Source of the DNA: Streptomyces sp. NRRL F-2664
GTDB taxonomy: Bacteria; Actinomycetota; Actinomycetes; Streptomycetales; Streptomycetaceae
Assembly (NCBI RefSeq): GCF_000719345.1
Contig: NZ_JOFX01000012.1
Span: 62,001 to 126,000 of the forward strand
Length of the DNA: 64,000 nt
Reading direction: 5' to 3'
Under the pieces are notes generated by a model. It ran no database searches and had not been told where the DNA came from. It saw nothing but the letters and a program-made list of their open reading frames with translations. This document shows, piece after piece, positions 44,845-54,205 of this stretch. The position numbers were made by a program, and so were the translations under genes. Numbering within the stretch: position 1 is the stretch's first letter; every line of letters begins with the position of its first letter.

Positions 44845-44864
44845 GCCGCATGTGCCCGTGCGGC
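44845..44864. terminator. Small hairpin between cydB and GH15 genes
   Basis: GCCGCA (44845-44850) pairs with TGCGGC (44859-44864) around an 8-nt loop; between convergent stops. Weak evidence; the only hairpin seen in this 115-nt gap. Confidence 0.35.
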
Positions 44865-44937
44865 TCCTGCTGCTGCCCGCCGGCTTCGTCGCGGGGGGCG
44901 CTGACCGACGTCCTCGTCCTGCTCGGTACCGTACCGC

Positions 44938-46794
44938 TCACGCCGCACGCGCCCGGGCGCGGTTGAGGTTCGCGTCCAGGGTGATGGCCGCGTCGATGAA
45001 CGCCAGGTGGGTGAACGCCTGCGGGAAGTTGCCCAGCTGGCGCCCGGTCAGGTCGATCTCCTCCGAGTACAGGCCCAGGTGGTTGGCGTAGGTGAGCATC
45101 TTCTCCAGCACCAGCCGCGCCTGGTCCATGCGCCCGGCCCGGGCGAGGGCGTCGACGTACATGAAGGTGCACAGGGAGAAGGTCCCTTCGGAGCCGCGCA
45201 GCCCGTCCGGCGATGCCTCGGGGTTGTACCGGTAGACGAGGCTGTCCGTGACCAGTTCCCGGTCCATCGCCTCCAGGGTGGACGTCCACATCGGGTCGTC
45301 GGGGGTGATGATGCCCACCGTCGGCATCCGCAGCAGCGCCGAGTCGAGGACGTCGCTGCCGTAGTGCTGCACGAACGCCTTGCGCCGCGGGTCCCAGCCC
45401 CGTTCCAGGACCTGCTCGTAGATCGCGTCGCGGGCCTCGACCCAGCGCACGCCGGCCGCGGGCCGGCCGCTGGAGGCCGCCAGGCGCAGGGCGCGGTCGA
45501 AGGCGACCCAGGACATCACGCGGCCGTAGGTGAAGTCCTGACGGCCTCCCCTCGTCTCCCACAGGCCTTCGTCGGGCTGGTCCCAGTGGTCGGTCAGCCA
45601 GTCGAGGAGGGTGCGCAGGGAGGTCCAGGCCCGGTGGTCCAGCTGGATGCCGCGCTGGTGGGCGAAGAAGATGCTGTCCAGCGCCTCGCCGTAGATGTCC
45701 AGTTGGAGCTGGGTGGCCGCGCCGTTGCCGATGCGGACGGGGCGGGAGCCCTGATAGCCCTCCCAGTGCTCCAGCGTCTCCTCGCCGAGGTCGGACGAGC
45801 CGTCGACCCGGTACATGATGTTCATCGGCCCGGTGTCCCCGTCGCTGCCGGCCTTCTCCCTGACCCGGTCGCGCAGCCAGCCGATGAACGCCGTCGCCTC
45901 CTCCGTGAAGCCCAGGCCCAGCAGGGCGTACACGGAGAAGGAGGCGTCCCGGATCCAGGTGAAGCGGTAGTCCCAGTTGCGCTCGCCGCCCAGTTGCTCG
46001 GGCAGGCCGGCCGTGGGCGCGGCGACGAGGGCGCCGCTCGGCGCGTACGTCATCAGCTTCAGGGTGATGGCGGAACGCTCGACGGCCTCCCGCCAGCGGC
46101 CGGTGTAGCGGGACTGGTGCAGCCACCTGCGCCAGTGCTCCACGGCGTCGGCGAACATCAGGTCGAAGTCGGCGGGCCGGATGTCGCGCGGCGGCCCGTC
46201 GCCCGCCGACTCCAGTACCAGGCCGCGCTGGCGGCCTGCCGGGAGGGTCAGCGAGAAGCGCAGGTCGTGCTCGTCGCACAGGCCGGTCAACAGCCGCTCG
46301 TCCTGCTGCTCGCGCACGGCGTGGACCGTCAGCTGCATTCCGTCCGACGCGAACACCGCGCCGTGCTCGGTCGTGTGCAGCGTGTGGGAGGCCCGGCCGT
46401 AGTCGAACCGCGGGGCGATCTCGACCTCGAAGGTCATACTGCCGCGCACGCACCGCAGCATGCGGACGATCCTGTGCCGGTCCGTGGCCGTCTTCCCGGT
46501 GGGCGGCATGAAGTCGATGACCTCTCCGGCACCCGATTCGGTCATGAAGCGCGTCACGAGAACGGCCGTGTCGGGAAGGTACAACTGCTTGGTGGTGTAG
46601 GTGGTGTTGAGCGGGGCGACGCTGAAGTGCCCGCCCTTCTCCCGGTCCAGCAGGGCACCGAACACGCTCGGCGAGTCGAAGCGCGGACAGCAGAACCAGT
46701 CGATGGTCCCGTCGGTGGTCACCAGGGCCGCGGTCTGGAGGTCGCCGATCAGGCCGTGGTTCTCGATCAGGGGGTACTCGTCCATCGGGGACAC
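44938..46794 (-). CDS. Glycoside hydrolase family 15 protein (trehalase-like)
   Basis: 618 residues. The N-terminal beta-sandwich (~1-220; IENHGLIGDLQTAALVTTDG, WFCCPRFDSPSVFGALLD) is the GH15 super-sandwich domain, and the C-terminal alpha/alpha barrel has NWDYRFTWIRDASFSVYALL, DEGLWETRGG (acid Glu) and EEIDLTGRQLGNFPQAFTHL (base Glu). Actinobacterial members of this type hydrolyse trehalose. Cytosolic, no signal. The start ATG 46794 is supported by GGTGTC, a weak site; Met4 is another option. Confidence 0.87.
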   Translation of the reverse strand: MSPMDEYPLIENHGLIGDLQTAALVTTDGTIDWFCCPRFDSPSVFGALLDREKGGHFSVAPLNTTYTTKQLYLPDTAVLVTRFMTESGAGEVIDFMPPTGKTATDRHRIVRMLRCVRGSMTFEVEIAPRFDYGRASHTLHTTEHGAVFASDGMQLTVHAVREQQDERLLTGLCDEHDLRFSLTLPAGRQRGLVLESAGDGPPRDIRPADFDLMFADAVEHWRRWLHQSRYTGRWREAVERSAITLKLMTYAPSGALVAAPTAGLPEQLGGERNWDYRFTWIRDASFSVYALLGLGFTEEATAFIGWLRDRVREKAGSDGDTGPMNIMYRVDGSSDLGEETLEHWEGYQGSRPVRIGNGAATQLQLDIYGEALDSIFFAHQRGIQLDHRAWTSLRTLLDWLTDHWDQPDEGLWETRGGRQDFTYGRVMSWVAFDRALRLAASSGRPAAGVRWVEARDAIYEQVLERGWDPRRKAFVQHYGSDVLDSALLRMPTVGIITPDDPMWTSTLEAMDRELVTDSLVYRYNPEASPDGLRGSEGTFSLCTFMYVDALARAGRMDQARLVLEKMLTYANHLGLYSEEIDLTGRQLGNFPQAFTHLAFIDAAITLDANLNRARARAA

Positions 46795-47163
46795 CTTTCG
46801 GTCCGCGGGTACGGCCCGGCCGGCATGCGGACGGAAGAAGGCCGATCCGATGTCACACGGTCAGCTTAGGCAGGAATGTCCGGAAGGTCCTGCGGAGCGA
46901 TGGCGGCCCCGGAGGCCGTCGGCGGCGTACGGCGCCGGACCGCCGGCGGCGTGCGCAGGGCGGTGAGCGGCCTTACCCTGGCGCTGAAGGCCGTCGCGCG
47001 CCGCGCACGGGAGGTCGCCCCGTGCCGCACCGACGCTCGGAGCCGCCCCGCGGGCAACGGCGACCGGCTGCGGGCACCGTCGGCGCCGGTGGCCCTGAGG
47101 TCCGTGGCAGGGCGGGGAGGACCGCCTCCAGCTCGCCGTGCGCCCGTGGGAACGGCTGGTCCG
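46795..47163. other. Intergenic region between thymidine kinase and GH15 genes
   Basis: 369 nt. I see no gene with a ribosome site and proper codon bias in either strand; short open frames here are very Arg/Ala-rich as expected by chance in GC-rich DNA. A promoter for the GH15 gene should lie near 46800-46880, but no clear -10/-35 pair stands out. Confidence 0.5.
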
Positions 47164-47814
47164 TCAGGGGCCGGTGACGGGGAGGACGTCCGGGGAGAGG
47201 GCGGCTGCGTGGGCCGCGGCGGAGGTCAGGCGGCGGCGGTGGTGGCGGCGGCAGAGGACTTCGTAGCCGATCTCCTCGGCCGGGCGGTTCACGTCCCCGA
47301 CCACCACCTGCTCGCCGTCGACGACCATCACGCCGCCGACCGTGCGGGCGTTGTGCGTGGCGCGGGCGCCGCACCAGCACAGGGCCTCCACCTGGAGCTG
47401 CTCTATGCGGTCGGCGAGTTCGATCAGGCGCTGCGAGCCAGGGAAGAGCTTCGTGCGGAAGTCCGTGGTGATGCCGAAGGCGAAGACGTCCATGTCGAGG
47501 TCGTCGACGATCCGGGCGAGCTGGTCGATCTGCTCCGGGGTGAGGAACTGGGCCTCGTCGACGATGACGTAGTCCGCCCTGCCGCCCTGGGAGAGCTGGC
47601 CCACGAGGTGGGCGTAGAGGTCCATCCCGTCGGCGACCTCGACCGCTTCCGTGACCAGGCCCAGGCGGGAGGACAGCTTGCCCTCGCCGGCACGGTCCTG
47701 GCGGGTGAAGATCACGCCCTGCAGGCCCCGGGCCGACCGGTTGTGCGTGATCTGGAGCGCCAGAGTGCTCTTTCCGCAGTCCATCGTTCCGGAGAAGAAC
47801 ACCAGCTCGGGCAT
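47164..47814 (-). CDS. tdk: Thymidine kinase (type II)
   Basis: 216 residues. P-loop FFSGTMDCGKSTL (7-19), Walker B-like VIVDEAQFLTPEQ, and a C-terminal zinc ribbon with CWCGARATHNAR and a CRRHHRR end. Phosphorylates deoxythymidine in the salvage pathway. The C-terminal tail (SAAAHAAALSPDV) is an actinobacterial extension. 52 nt downstream of the phosphodiesterase gene and probably in the same transcript. Confidence 0.95.
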   Translation of the reverse strand: MPELVFFSGTMDCGKSTLALQITHNRSARGLQGVIFTRQDRAGEGKLSSRLGLVTEAVEVADGMDLYAHLVGQLSQGGRADYVIVDEAQFLTPEQIDQLARIVDDLDMDVFAFGITTDFRTKLFPGSQRLIELADRIEQLQVEALCWCGARATHNARTVGGVMVVDGEQVVVGDVNRPAEEIGYEVLCRRHHRRRLTSAAAHAAALSPDVLPVTGP

Positions 47815-47866
47815 GGGAGGTACGGGGCCTTTCGGAGTGGGTGGGTGGCCGGGGCGGCGCGAGGGA

Positions 47867-49069
47867 TCAGGTGCGGACTTCGAGCAGCGGGACGAGCTGC
47901 TCCGCCGCGGTCATGGAACCGTGCATTCCGGCGAGGGCCGATTCGTTCGGCTCGTTGCGCGAAGCGGTGATCGCCACATCGGCCTGGGCCGCGGCGACCA
48001 CGTCGCCGATGCGCCCGAGCACGCGCTCGTCGCACTCCCCCGGCGGGCCGAACCAGCCCAGTTCCAGGGCCTCTTCGCGGCCGGCGACCCAGAAGCGGTC
48101 GCCGAGCACCTCGCGCCACACGGTCAGTACGTCGGCCTCCGCGCCGGGCACCGCGTACACGTGCCGGGCCCGGCCCTCACCGCCCAGCAGGGCGACGCCG
48201 GCGCCGAGCTCCCAGTCGTCGTCGAAGTCGATCCGCGCGTCCTCCTCGAAGGGGACGTCGACCATGCCGTGGTCGGCGGTCACGTACAGCGCGGTGCGCG
48301 GCGGCAGTTGCTCGGCGAGCCGCTGGACGAGCCGGTCGACGTACATGAGCTGGCCGCGCCAGGCGTCGGAGTCCACGCCGTGCCGGTGGCCGGCCCCGTC
48401 GAGCTCGCTGTAGTACGTGTAGACGAGCGAGCGGTCACCGGCGGCGAGCCGTTCGGCGGCCACGTCCATCCGCTCCTCGCCGGTCATCCGGCCGAGGAAG
48501 GTGCCGCCGCTCAGGGCGACCTTGGTGAGCGGGGTGGTCTGGAAGGCGGGCGAGGAGACCTGTGCGGTCGCCACCCCGGCCCGGTCGGCCTCCTGGAAGA
48601 CCGTCGGGTACGGCTGCCACGGTTTCGGCGGCGCCCACGGGTGCCAGCGGAGCTGGTTCATCAGCTCACCGCTGGCGGGGTTGCGCACGGCGTAGCCGGG
48701 CAGCCCGTGACGGGCCGGCGGCAGGCCGGTACCGACGGAGGCCAGGGAGGTGGCGGTGGTCGCCGGGAAGCCCGAGGTGATCGGGCGCCCGGTGCCGCCG
48801 CGCGAGGTGCCGAGGAGGGAGGCCAGGTACGGGGCCTCGTCCGGGTGGGCCTTGATCTGCTCCCAGCCCATGCCGTCGACGAGGAACACGCAGTTGCGGT
48901 CGGCCGGCGTCAGCTCTGCGATCGCGGCGCTGTAGCCGGGCACTCCCTGTCCGGCCACGAGCGTCGGCAGCAGGTCGGCGAGGGAGCCGGAACCGTACTC
49001 CGGGACGGGGGCGCCCGCCAGGTCCAGCAGCTCCGGCTCGGTCCAGTCCTGCGGCGCGGAGTACGCCAT
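47867..49069 (-). CDS. Alkaline-phosphatase-superfamily phosphodiesterase
   Basis: 400 residues, type I phosphodiesterase/nucleotide pyrophosphatase fold. Metal-binding VFLVDGMGWEQ, the Thr nucleophile in SGFPATTATSLASVG, and later metal ligands in ADHGMVD and ELDGAGHRHG are all intact. No signal peptide, so it acts in the cytosol. The substrate is unknown, possibly a nucleotide or phosphodiester. ATG overlaps the DUF5998 stop (TGATG), so it is coupled. Confidence 0.87.
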   Translation of the reverse strand: MAYSAPQDWTEPELLDLAGAPVPEYGSGSLADLLPTLVAGQGVPGYSAAIAELTPADRNCVFLVDGMGWEQIKAHPDEAPYLASLLGTSRGGTGRPITSGFPATTATSLASVGTGLPPARHGLPGYAVRNPASGELMNQLRWHPWAPPKPWQPYPTVFQEADRAGVATAQVSSPAFQTTPLTKVALSGGTFLGRMTGEERMDVAAERLAAGDRSLVYTYYSELDGAGHRHGVDSDAWRGQLMYVDRLVQRLAEQLPPRTALYVTADHGMVDVPFEEDARIDFDDDWELGAGVALLGGEGRARHVYAVPGAEADVLTVWREVLGDRFWVAGREEALELGWFGPPGECDERVLGRIGDVVAAAQADVAITASRNEPNESALAGMHGSMTAAEQLVPLLEVRT

Positions 49070-49668
49070 CAGCGGGCGGACGCCGAGGACGTGGCGGCCG
49101 TCGCCTCGCTGAGCGCCTGCGCGAAGACCAGGGTCTGGCGCACCGCCTCCGGGCCGTCGCCCGCCTCGCTGACCCGCAGGCTGAGGTCGTCGGCGGTGGA
49201 GTTGCCGGTGTACCCGTGGTCGGAGTCGCAGTTGGGGTCGCCGCAGGCGGCCGGCTCCAGGTCGATCCGCGAGACCGCGCCCCAGCCGATGGTCAGGACG
49301 ACCTCGCGGGGCAGGGTGCCCGGGGTGTAGGACTCCGGGTTGGCCACGACACGGCTCAGCACCACGGAGGAGATGCTGGAGAGCTTGACCGACTCGGTGG
49401 AGGTCGTCGCGTACGGGGACGGGGACCCGGCGTCGGCGGCCTGCTCGTCGGTGTGGCTGACGATGAAGCGGTTGCCCGTCAGGACCAGCACGGTGACGTG
49501 GCGGCGCACCTCGTTGGAGTCGAAGGTCGTCTCCTGGTGGACCAGGTACGACGAGATCGGCTCGCCGCCCACCGCGGCCTCCACCGCCTCGGCCACGAGG
49601 GCCGGGTAGTAGCCGCTGCGCTCGATCGCCGTGCGCAGCCCCTGGGTCGTCGTACCGGATTTCGCCAT
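49069..49668 (-). CDS. DUF5998 family protein
   Basis: 199 residues from ATG 49668; a much longer open frame continues upstream but is a by-product of GC-rich codon structure. The conserved start KSGTTTQGLRTAIERSGYYP and the central HQETTFDSNEVRRHVTVLVL fit the actinobacterial DUF5998 family; a metal-like CGDPNCDSDHGY patch is near residue 150. Function unknown. Precedes and is coupled to the phosphodiesterase gene. Confidence 0.85.
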   Translation of the reverse strand: MAKSGTTTQGLRTAIERSGYYPALVAEAVEAAVGGEPISSYLVHQETTFDSNEVRRHVTVLVLTGNRFIVSHTDEQAADAGSPSPYATTSTESVKLSSISSVVLSRVVANPESYTPGTLPREVVLTIGWGAVSRIDLEPAACGDPNCDSDHGYTGNSTADDLSLRVSEAGDGPEAVRQTLVFAQALSEATAATSSASAR

Positions 49669-49718
49669 GGGGTCAATGGTAAGGCCCCCCGGGTGCCCTC
49701 CTACCGCGCCGTACCCGC

Positions 49719-52601
49719 TCAGTAACTGGGGAGGGTGCGGGGCCCGAGGTCGCCGCGGGCGGGCGGATGGGCGATGCGGACGGTCGCGCTGAGGGCGCAG
49801 ACGCCCTCGACCGCGACGACGACGGGCTCCAGGGTGACGCCGATCACCTCGGGGTGGTCGTCGACGAGCCGGGACAGCCGCAGGAGCACCTGCTCCAGGG
49901 CGGGGGTGTCGACGGGGTCGCTGCCGCGCCAGCCGAAGAGGAGGGGGGCCGCCCGGATGGAGCGGACCAGCGCGGCGGCGTCCCGGTCCGTCGCGGGCAC
50001 GAGCCGGTGGGCGGTGTCGCCGAGCAGCTCGGAGGCGACCCCGGCGAGGCCGAAGGAGAGGACGGCGCCGGCGGCCGGATCGATGACGGACCGGACGACG
50101 GTGTCGACGCCCCGCGCCATCATGGGCTGCACCACCGGCTGGAGCTCGGCGGGCTTGCCCAGCGCGTCGGTGAGCTCCTCGTAGGAGCGCCTCAGCTCGG
50201 CCTCGTTCGTGAGGTCGAGCCGTACGCCGCCCAGGTCCGCGCGGTGGCGCAGGTGGGGGGCGGTGGTCTTGAGGGCGACCGGGTAGCCGAGGACCTCCGC
50301 GGCCCGGACGGCGGCGTCGGGGCTGGGCGCGGGGAGGGTGGGCAGGACGCGGATCCCGTAGCGGGCGAGGAGCTCGCGGGCGTCCCAGTCGGTGAGGGTC
50401 AGGACGGCGCCGGTGTCCACGTCGGCGAGCAGCCCGGCGAGCTGGGCCGCGGCGCCCGCCTCGTCGATGTCCTCGTACTCGGGCACCTGCCCGGCGTCGG
50501 CGAGGGCGCGGCGCCACTGCCCGTAGCGCACCGCCTCCGCGACGGCTTTGACGGCGCGCTCGGCGGCGGGGTAGCCGGGGATCCGGTCCGGACCGGGGAT
50601 GGAGGCCGGGGTGCCGTTCGCCGCGGGGGCGGCCGGGGTCGAGGCGGCGCCCGCGCCGGGAGGGACGGGGGGCTCGCCGGCGGGCCCCCGGGTAGCGGTC
50701 TGCCCGTGGGCGGCGGGCTCGCACGTGCCGGGCTCCGAGGCGGAGGGCTCGCGCGTCGCGGCCGGGCGGCGCGTCGCGGACAGGGCCTGCACCAGCTCGG
50801 CCAGTTCCACGTGGACGACGGCCACCGGCTTGCCGGGGCTCCCGGCGACGGCCCCGCGCAACGCGTCGGCGAGGTCGTCGGCCAGGGCGTGCTCGCTGAC
50901 CCACGGGATGGCGGTCACGATCACCGCGTCGCAGTCGTCGGAGGCGAGGGCGGCCCCGAGGGCGGTACGGAAGTCCTCCGGGGAGGCGGCGGTCGTCAGG
51001 TCCAGGGGCGGCAGCGGTCGCAGGCCCTGGGCCAGGCAGGCGTCGTAGGTGAGGACACCGAGGGACTCGGAGTTGCCGAGGATCGCGATCCTGGGTCCTG
51101 CGGGCAGTGGCTGCGACGCCAGCAGCAGGCCCACGTCCACCAGCTCGGTGACCGTGTCGACACGGATGACGCCGGCCTGCCGCAGCAGCGCGGAGACGGT
51201 GTCCTCCGACAGCCGGGTGCCGGGCACGACGTGCCCGGCGGGGGTGTGGCGGCCGCCCTTGGCGACGACCACGGGCTTGACGGCCGCCGTGCGGCGGGCG
51301 AGGCGGGTGAACTTCCGCGGGTTGCCGAGGGTTTCCAGGTACATCAGGGCGACGTCGGTCGCCTCGTCCTCGTACCAGTACTGGAGGATGTCGTTGCCGG
51401 AGACGTCGGCCCGGTTCCCCGCCGAGACGAAGGACGACAGGCCCTCGCCGCGCCGCACCAGCGCCGAGAGCAGGGCGATCCCGATCGCCCCGGACTGCGT
51501 GAAGAGGCCGGTCCGGCCGCGCACGGGCATCGGCGGCGGGGTCAGGGAGGCGTTGAGCTCCACATCCGGAGCGGTGTTGATCACCCCGTAGGCGTTGGGC
51601 CCGATGAGGCGCATCCCGTACGAGCGCACCTGTCGCAGCAGCTCGCGCTGGCGGGCGAGGCCGGCCGGGCCGCTGTCCCCGTATCCGGCAGAGAGCACGA
51701 CGAGCCCCTGCACGCCGTGCTCGCCGCACGCGGCCACCGCGTCGGGGACCCGCTCGGCCGGGACCGCGATCACGGCGAGGTCGACGGGGGCGCCGATGTC
51801 CTCGACGGTGCGGTAGGCCCGGACCCCGTCGAGGAGGTCGCGGGTGACGGCCTCGTTGACGGCGTAGAGGTGGCCGTGGAAGCCGCTGTCGCGCAGGTTG
51901 CGCAGGGCGGCCGCCCCCACGCCGGCGCCGGAGCGGCTGACGCCGACGACGGCCACCGAGCCGGGAGCCAGCAGGCGCTGCACGGACCGGGCTTCGGCGC
52001 GCTGCTCGCGGGCGCGTTGGACGGCCAGGGACTCGGCGGTGGGTTCGAGGTCGAGGGTGAGGTGGACGGAGCCGTCCTCGAAGCTGCGCTTCTGCTGGTA
52101 GCCGACGTCCGTGAACACCTTGATCATCTTGGTGTTGGCGGGCAGCACCTCGGCAGCGAACCGGCGGATGCCTCGCTCGCGGGCCACCGCCCCGATGTGT
52201 TCGAGGAGGGCGGAGGCGACCCCCCGCCCCTGGTGGGCGTCCTGGACGAGGAAGGCGACCTCGGCCTCGTCGGCGGGAGCGGAGGCGGGCCGCCCGTCGG
52301 GGCCGATGCGGTCGTAGCGGACGGTGCCGATGAACTCCTCGCCGATGGTCGCGGCCAGGCCCACCCGGTCCACGTAGTCGTGGTGCGTGAAGCGGTGCAC
52401 GTCGCGGTCGGAGAGGCGGGGGTAGGGGGCGAAGAAGCGGTAGTACTTCGACTCGTCCGAGACCTGCTCGTAGAAGCTGACGAGCCGGCCGGCGTCCTCG
52501 GTGGTGATGGGCCTGATCCGGGCGGTGCCGCCGTCGCGCAGGACGACGTCGGCTTCCCAGTGGGCCGGGTAGGACGGGTCCGACTCTATGGTCATGCGCA
52601 T
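49719..52601 (-). CDS. GNAT protein acetyltransferase fused to NDP-forming acyl-CoA ligase-like domains (Pat type)
   Basis: 960 residues. The N-terminal GNAT domain (~20-170; VRYDRIGPDG, QDAHQGRGVASALLEHIGAV) is followed by a CoA-binding domain (~220-350; VAVVGVSRSGAGVGAAALRN), a succinyl-CoA-ligase-like domain (~360-650; GLFTQSGAIGIALLSALVRR), an Ala/Pro-rich linker and an ATP-grasp domain (~730-950). This order resembles Streptomyces lividans PatA, a lysine acetyltransferase acting on acyl-CoA synthetases. The linker (TATREPSASEPGTCEP) is variable. ATG 52601 or 52595. Confidence 0.88.
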   Translation of the reverse strand: MRMTIESDPSYPAHWEADVVLRDGGTARIRPITTEDAGRLVSFYEQVSDESKYYRFFAPYPRLSDRDVHRFTHHDYVDRVGLAATIGEEFIGTVRYDRIGPDGRPASAPADEAEVAFLVQDAHQGRGVASALLEHIGAVARERGIRRFAAEVLPANTKMIKVFTDVGYQQKRSFEDGSVHLTLDLEPTAESLAVQRAREQRAEARSVQRLLAPGSVAVVGVSRSGAGVGAAALRNLRDSGFHGHLYAVNEAVTRDLLDGVRAYRTVEDIGAPVDLAVIAVPAERVPDAVAACGEHGVQGLVVLSAGYGDSGPAGLARQRELLRQVRSYGMRLIGPNAYGVINTAPDVELNASLTPPPMPVRGRTGLFTQSGAIGIALLSALVRRGEGLSSFVSAGNRADVSGNDILQYWYEDEATDVALMYLETLGNPRKFTRLARRTAAVKPVVVAKGGRHTPAGHVVPGTRLSEDTVSALLRQAGVIRVDTVTELVDVGLLLASQPLPAGPRIAILGNSESLGVLTYDACLAQGLRPLPPLDLTTAASPEDFRTALGAALASDDCDAVIVTAIPWVSEHALADDLADALRGAVAGSPGKPVAVVHVELAELVQALSATRRPAATREPSASEPGTCEPAAHGQTATRGPAGEPPVPPGAGAASTPAAPAANGTPASIPGPDRIPGYPAAERAVKAVAEAVRYGQWRRALADAGQVPEYEDIDEAGAAAQLAGLLADVDTGAVLTLTDWDARELLARYGIRVLPTLPAPSPDAAVRAAEVLGYPVALKTTAPHLRHRADLGGVRLDLTNEAELRRSYEELTDALGKPAELQPVVQPMMARGVDTVVRSVIDPAAGAVLSFGLAGVASELLGDTAHRLVPATDRDAAALVRSIRAAPLLFGWRGSDPVDTPALEQVLLRLSRLVDDHPEVIGVTLEPVVVAVEGVCALSATVRIAHPPARGDLGPRTLPSY

Positions 52602-52747
52602 ACCTTACGGCCGGACCGGGCCGGACAGCGTTCGCGCGGCGCAGTAGGCAAGCCGGACGAACCGGTGCAAGCTGGGGAAGCTCGCACGGCGGCGGACCTC
52701 GGGATCGTGACCGAGGGCCGGTGCGAGCACTCAGGGCGCCGTGAGAG

Positions 52748-52763
52748 ACTGGTCTAGACAACC
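52748..52763 (+). promoter_or_regulatory. DasR responsive element (dre) upstream of ptsH
   Basis: ACTGGTCTAGACAACC matches the palindromic dre consensus ACTGGTCTAGACCAGT at 13 of 16 positions, with the core GGTCTAGAC intact. It ends 22 nt before the ptsH start. ptsH is an established DasR target in Streptomyces coelicolor. Confidence 0.7.
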
Positions 52764-52785
52764 GTAGAACCTGAAGGGCATCACC

Positions 52786-53067
52786 ATGGCAGAGCGCCGC
52801 GTCAACGTCGGTTGGGCCGAGGGCCTGCACGCTCGTCCCGCCTCGATCTTCGTCCGTGCGACGACCGCTTCCGGCGTCCCGGTGACCATCGCGAAGTCCG
52901 GCGGCGACCCCGTCAACGCCGCCTCCATGCTGGCGGTGCTGGGCCTGGGCGCCCAGGGCGGCGAGGAGATCGTCCTCGCCTCCGACGCCGAGGGCGCCGA
53001 GGTCGCCCTGGACCGTCTCGCGAAGCTCGTCGCCGAGGGGCTCGAAGAGCTTCCCGAGACGGTCTGA
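52786..53067 (+). CDS. ptsH: HPr phosphocarrier protein
   Basis: 93 residues. Carries phosphate from enzyme I to PTS sugar-specific IIA domains via His15 (GLHARPAS, 13-20); the regulatory serine region is NAASMLAVLG (Ser47). AAGGGC precedes ATG 52786. An upstream dre site links it to N-acetylglucosamine control by DasR. Followed by a strong terminator, so it is monocistronic. Confidence 0.96.
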   Translation: MAERRVNVGWAEGLHARPASIFVRATTASGVPVTIAKSGGDPVNAASMLAVLGLGAQGGEEIVLASDAEGAEVALDRLAKLVAEGLEELPETV

Positions 53068-53086
53068 TCCCCGGGTTCTCCCCACG

Positions 53087-53132
53087 ACGACGAAGCCGCG
53101 CCCCCGTCCGGACGGGGGCGCGGCTTCGTCGT
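53087..53132 (+). terminator. 23-bp palindromic terminator after ptsH
   Basis: The 46-nt palindrome is perfect, centred on TCCGGA at 53107-53112, and begins 19 nt after the ptsH stop. GC-rich with no long T-tract, usual in Streptomyces. Confidence 0.75.
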
Positions 53133-53322
53133 TGCGCTCCGCCCGGCCAGGGAGTGCTTCGCCGTGCCGGGGGGAGAGCAGGTGCACGGAAATGAGCGCA
53201 CGGAATTCAGGTCCACCACTCAGCGGCCGTTCCACAGGAATTCGGCGCGATGGATTGCCGGAATTCCCCCCCCGTCCGGCGCGGCACATCAGCACACCTG
53301 CCGCCTTTGTATACGGCTCCTG

Positions 53323-54048
53323 TTAATGACGGGCGCCCGACATGTTTACGGCACGTTGCGAAGTGCTCACCGGACGCCGCCTCGGCCGGTACGCGGCCAG
53401 CGCGCGGTCCGCGTGCACCGCGGCCAGGGCCCGGGCCCGCTCGGCGTCGCCGCGGGCCACCGCGTCCACGATCGCGCCGCGTTCCGACCAGGACTCGGCG
53501 GGCCGGGCCGGTGCGTCCACCACGAACATCCACGCCACCTTGTGCCGCAGCTGGGTGAGCAGCGCGATCAGCCCGGGGCTCGCGGAGGCCTGTGCGAGCG
53601 TTTCGTGGAACCAGCCGCCGAGAGCCCGCAGGTCCTCGCCCTGCCCCCGGCCCGCCCTCTCCTGACCCAGCCTGACCAGCCCCCTCAGCACCTTGAGGTG
53701 GGCGTCGGTACGGCGCCGCGCCGCCCGGGACGCTGCCAGCGGCTCCAGCAGCATGCGCATCTCCAGGAGGTCCGCCGCCTCCTGCTCGGTCGGCTCGGCC
53801 ACACAGGCCCCGGCGTGGCGGCGCGTGGTCACGAAGCCCTCCGACTCCAGGGTCCGCAGGGCCTCGCGCACCGGGACCCGCGAGACCCCGTACCGGCGGG
53901 CCAGCACCTCCTCGGTCAGCCGGCTGCCCGGTTCGAACACCCCGGAGACGATGTCGTCGCGAATTGCCGTGCATACCGCGTGCGCAGGAATACGCAAGAC
54001 CGAACCTCCGCCTTTTTCCGTCCGCCAGTCCATGCGCATGACGCGCAC
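53323..54048 (-). CDS. GntR (FadR/FCD) family transcriptional regulator
   Basis: 241 residues with ATG 54048 as the longest start; ATG 54039 or 54033, or the GTG before LRIPAHAVC, are possible. The winged helix is about 15-85 (AVCTAIRDDIVSGVFEPGSR, RRYGVSRVPVREALRTLESE) and the all-helical FCD effector domain follows (MRMLLEPLAASRAARR ... ALGGWFHETLAQASASPGLI). It is a FadR-subfamily repressor, not DasR (which is HutC type). Effector and targets are unknown. Upstream of the gene is a 157-nt gap shared with the M23 terminator. Confidence 0.87.
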   Translation of the reverse strand: MRVMRMDWRTEKGGGSVLRIPAHAVCTAIRDDIVSGVFEPGSRLTEEVLARRYGVSRVPVREALRTLESEGFVTTRRHAGACVAEPTEQEAADLLEMRMLLEPLAASRAARRRTDAHLKVLRGLVRLGQERAGRGQGEDLRALGGWFHETLAQASASPGLIALLTQLRHKVAWMFVVDAPARPAESWSERGAIVDAVARGDAERARALAAVHADRALAAYRPRRRPVSTSQRAVNMSGARH

Positions 54049-54123
54049 ACAACGACTCTATTGCAGCACAGCAAGATTTCGGGAACGGACGGAAATCCGA
54101 AACATCGCACCGGAACGCAAAAA

Positions 54124-54159
54124 CACGAAGACCCCGGCTCGGGAGGCGGGGTCTTCGTG
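54124..54159 (-). terminator. Intrinsic terminator of the M23 peptidase gene
   Basis: CACGAAGACCCC pairs with GGGGTCTTCGTG (54124-54135 / 54148-54159); on the minus strand it is followed by GTTTTTGCG-type T-rich sequence (54117-54123). Confidence 0.8.
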
Positions 54160-54205
54160 ATCGCGTGCGCGGCGCTCGGTTCGGCCGCGGCGCGGAAGGG
54201 TGGGG

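Noticed and set aside
46866..47150. Short open frames between thymidine kinase and GH15
   Set aside because: Very Arg/Ala-rich, no ribosome site, no conserved pattern.
49719..53295. Minus-strand 1,408-codon frame continuing upstream of DUF5998
   Set aside because: Only its last 199 codons match a family; the rest is an out-of-frame shadow of the GNAT/ligase gene.
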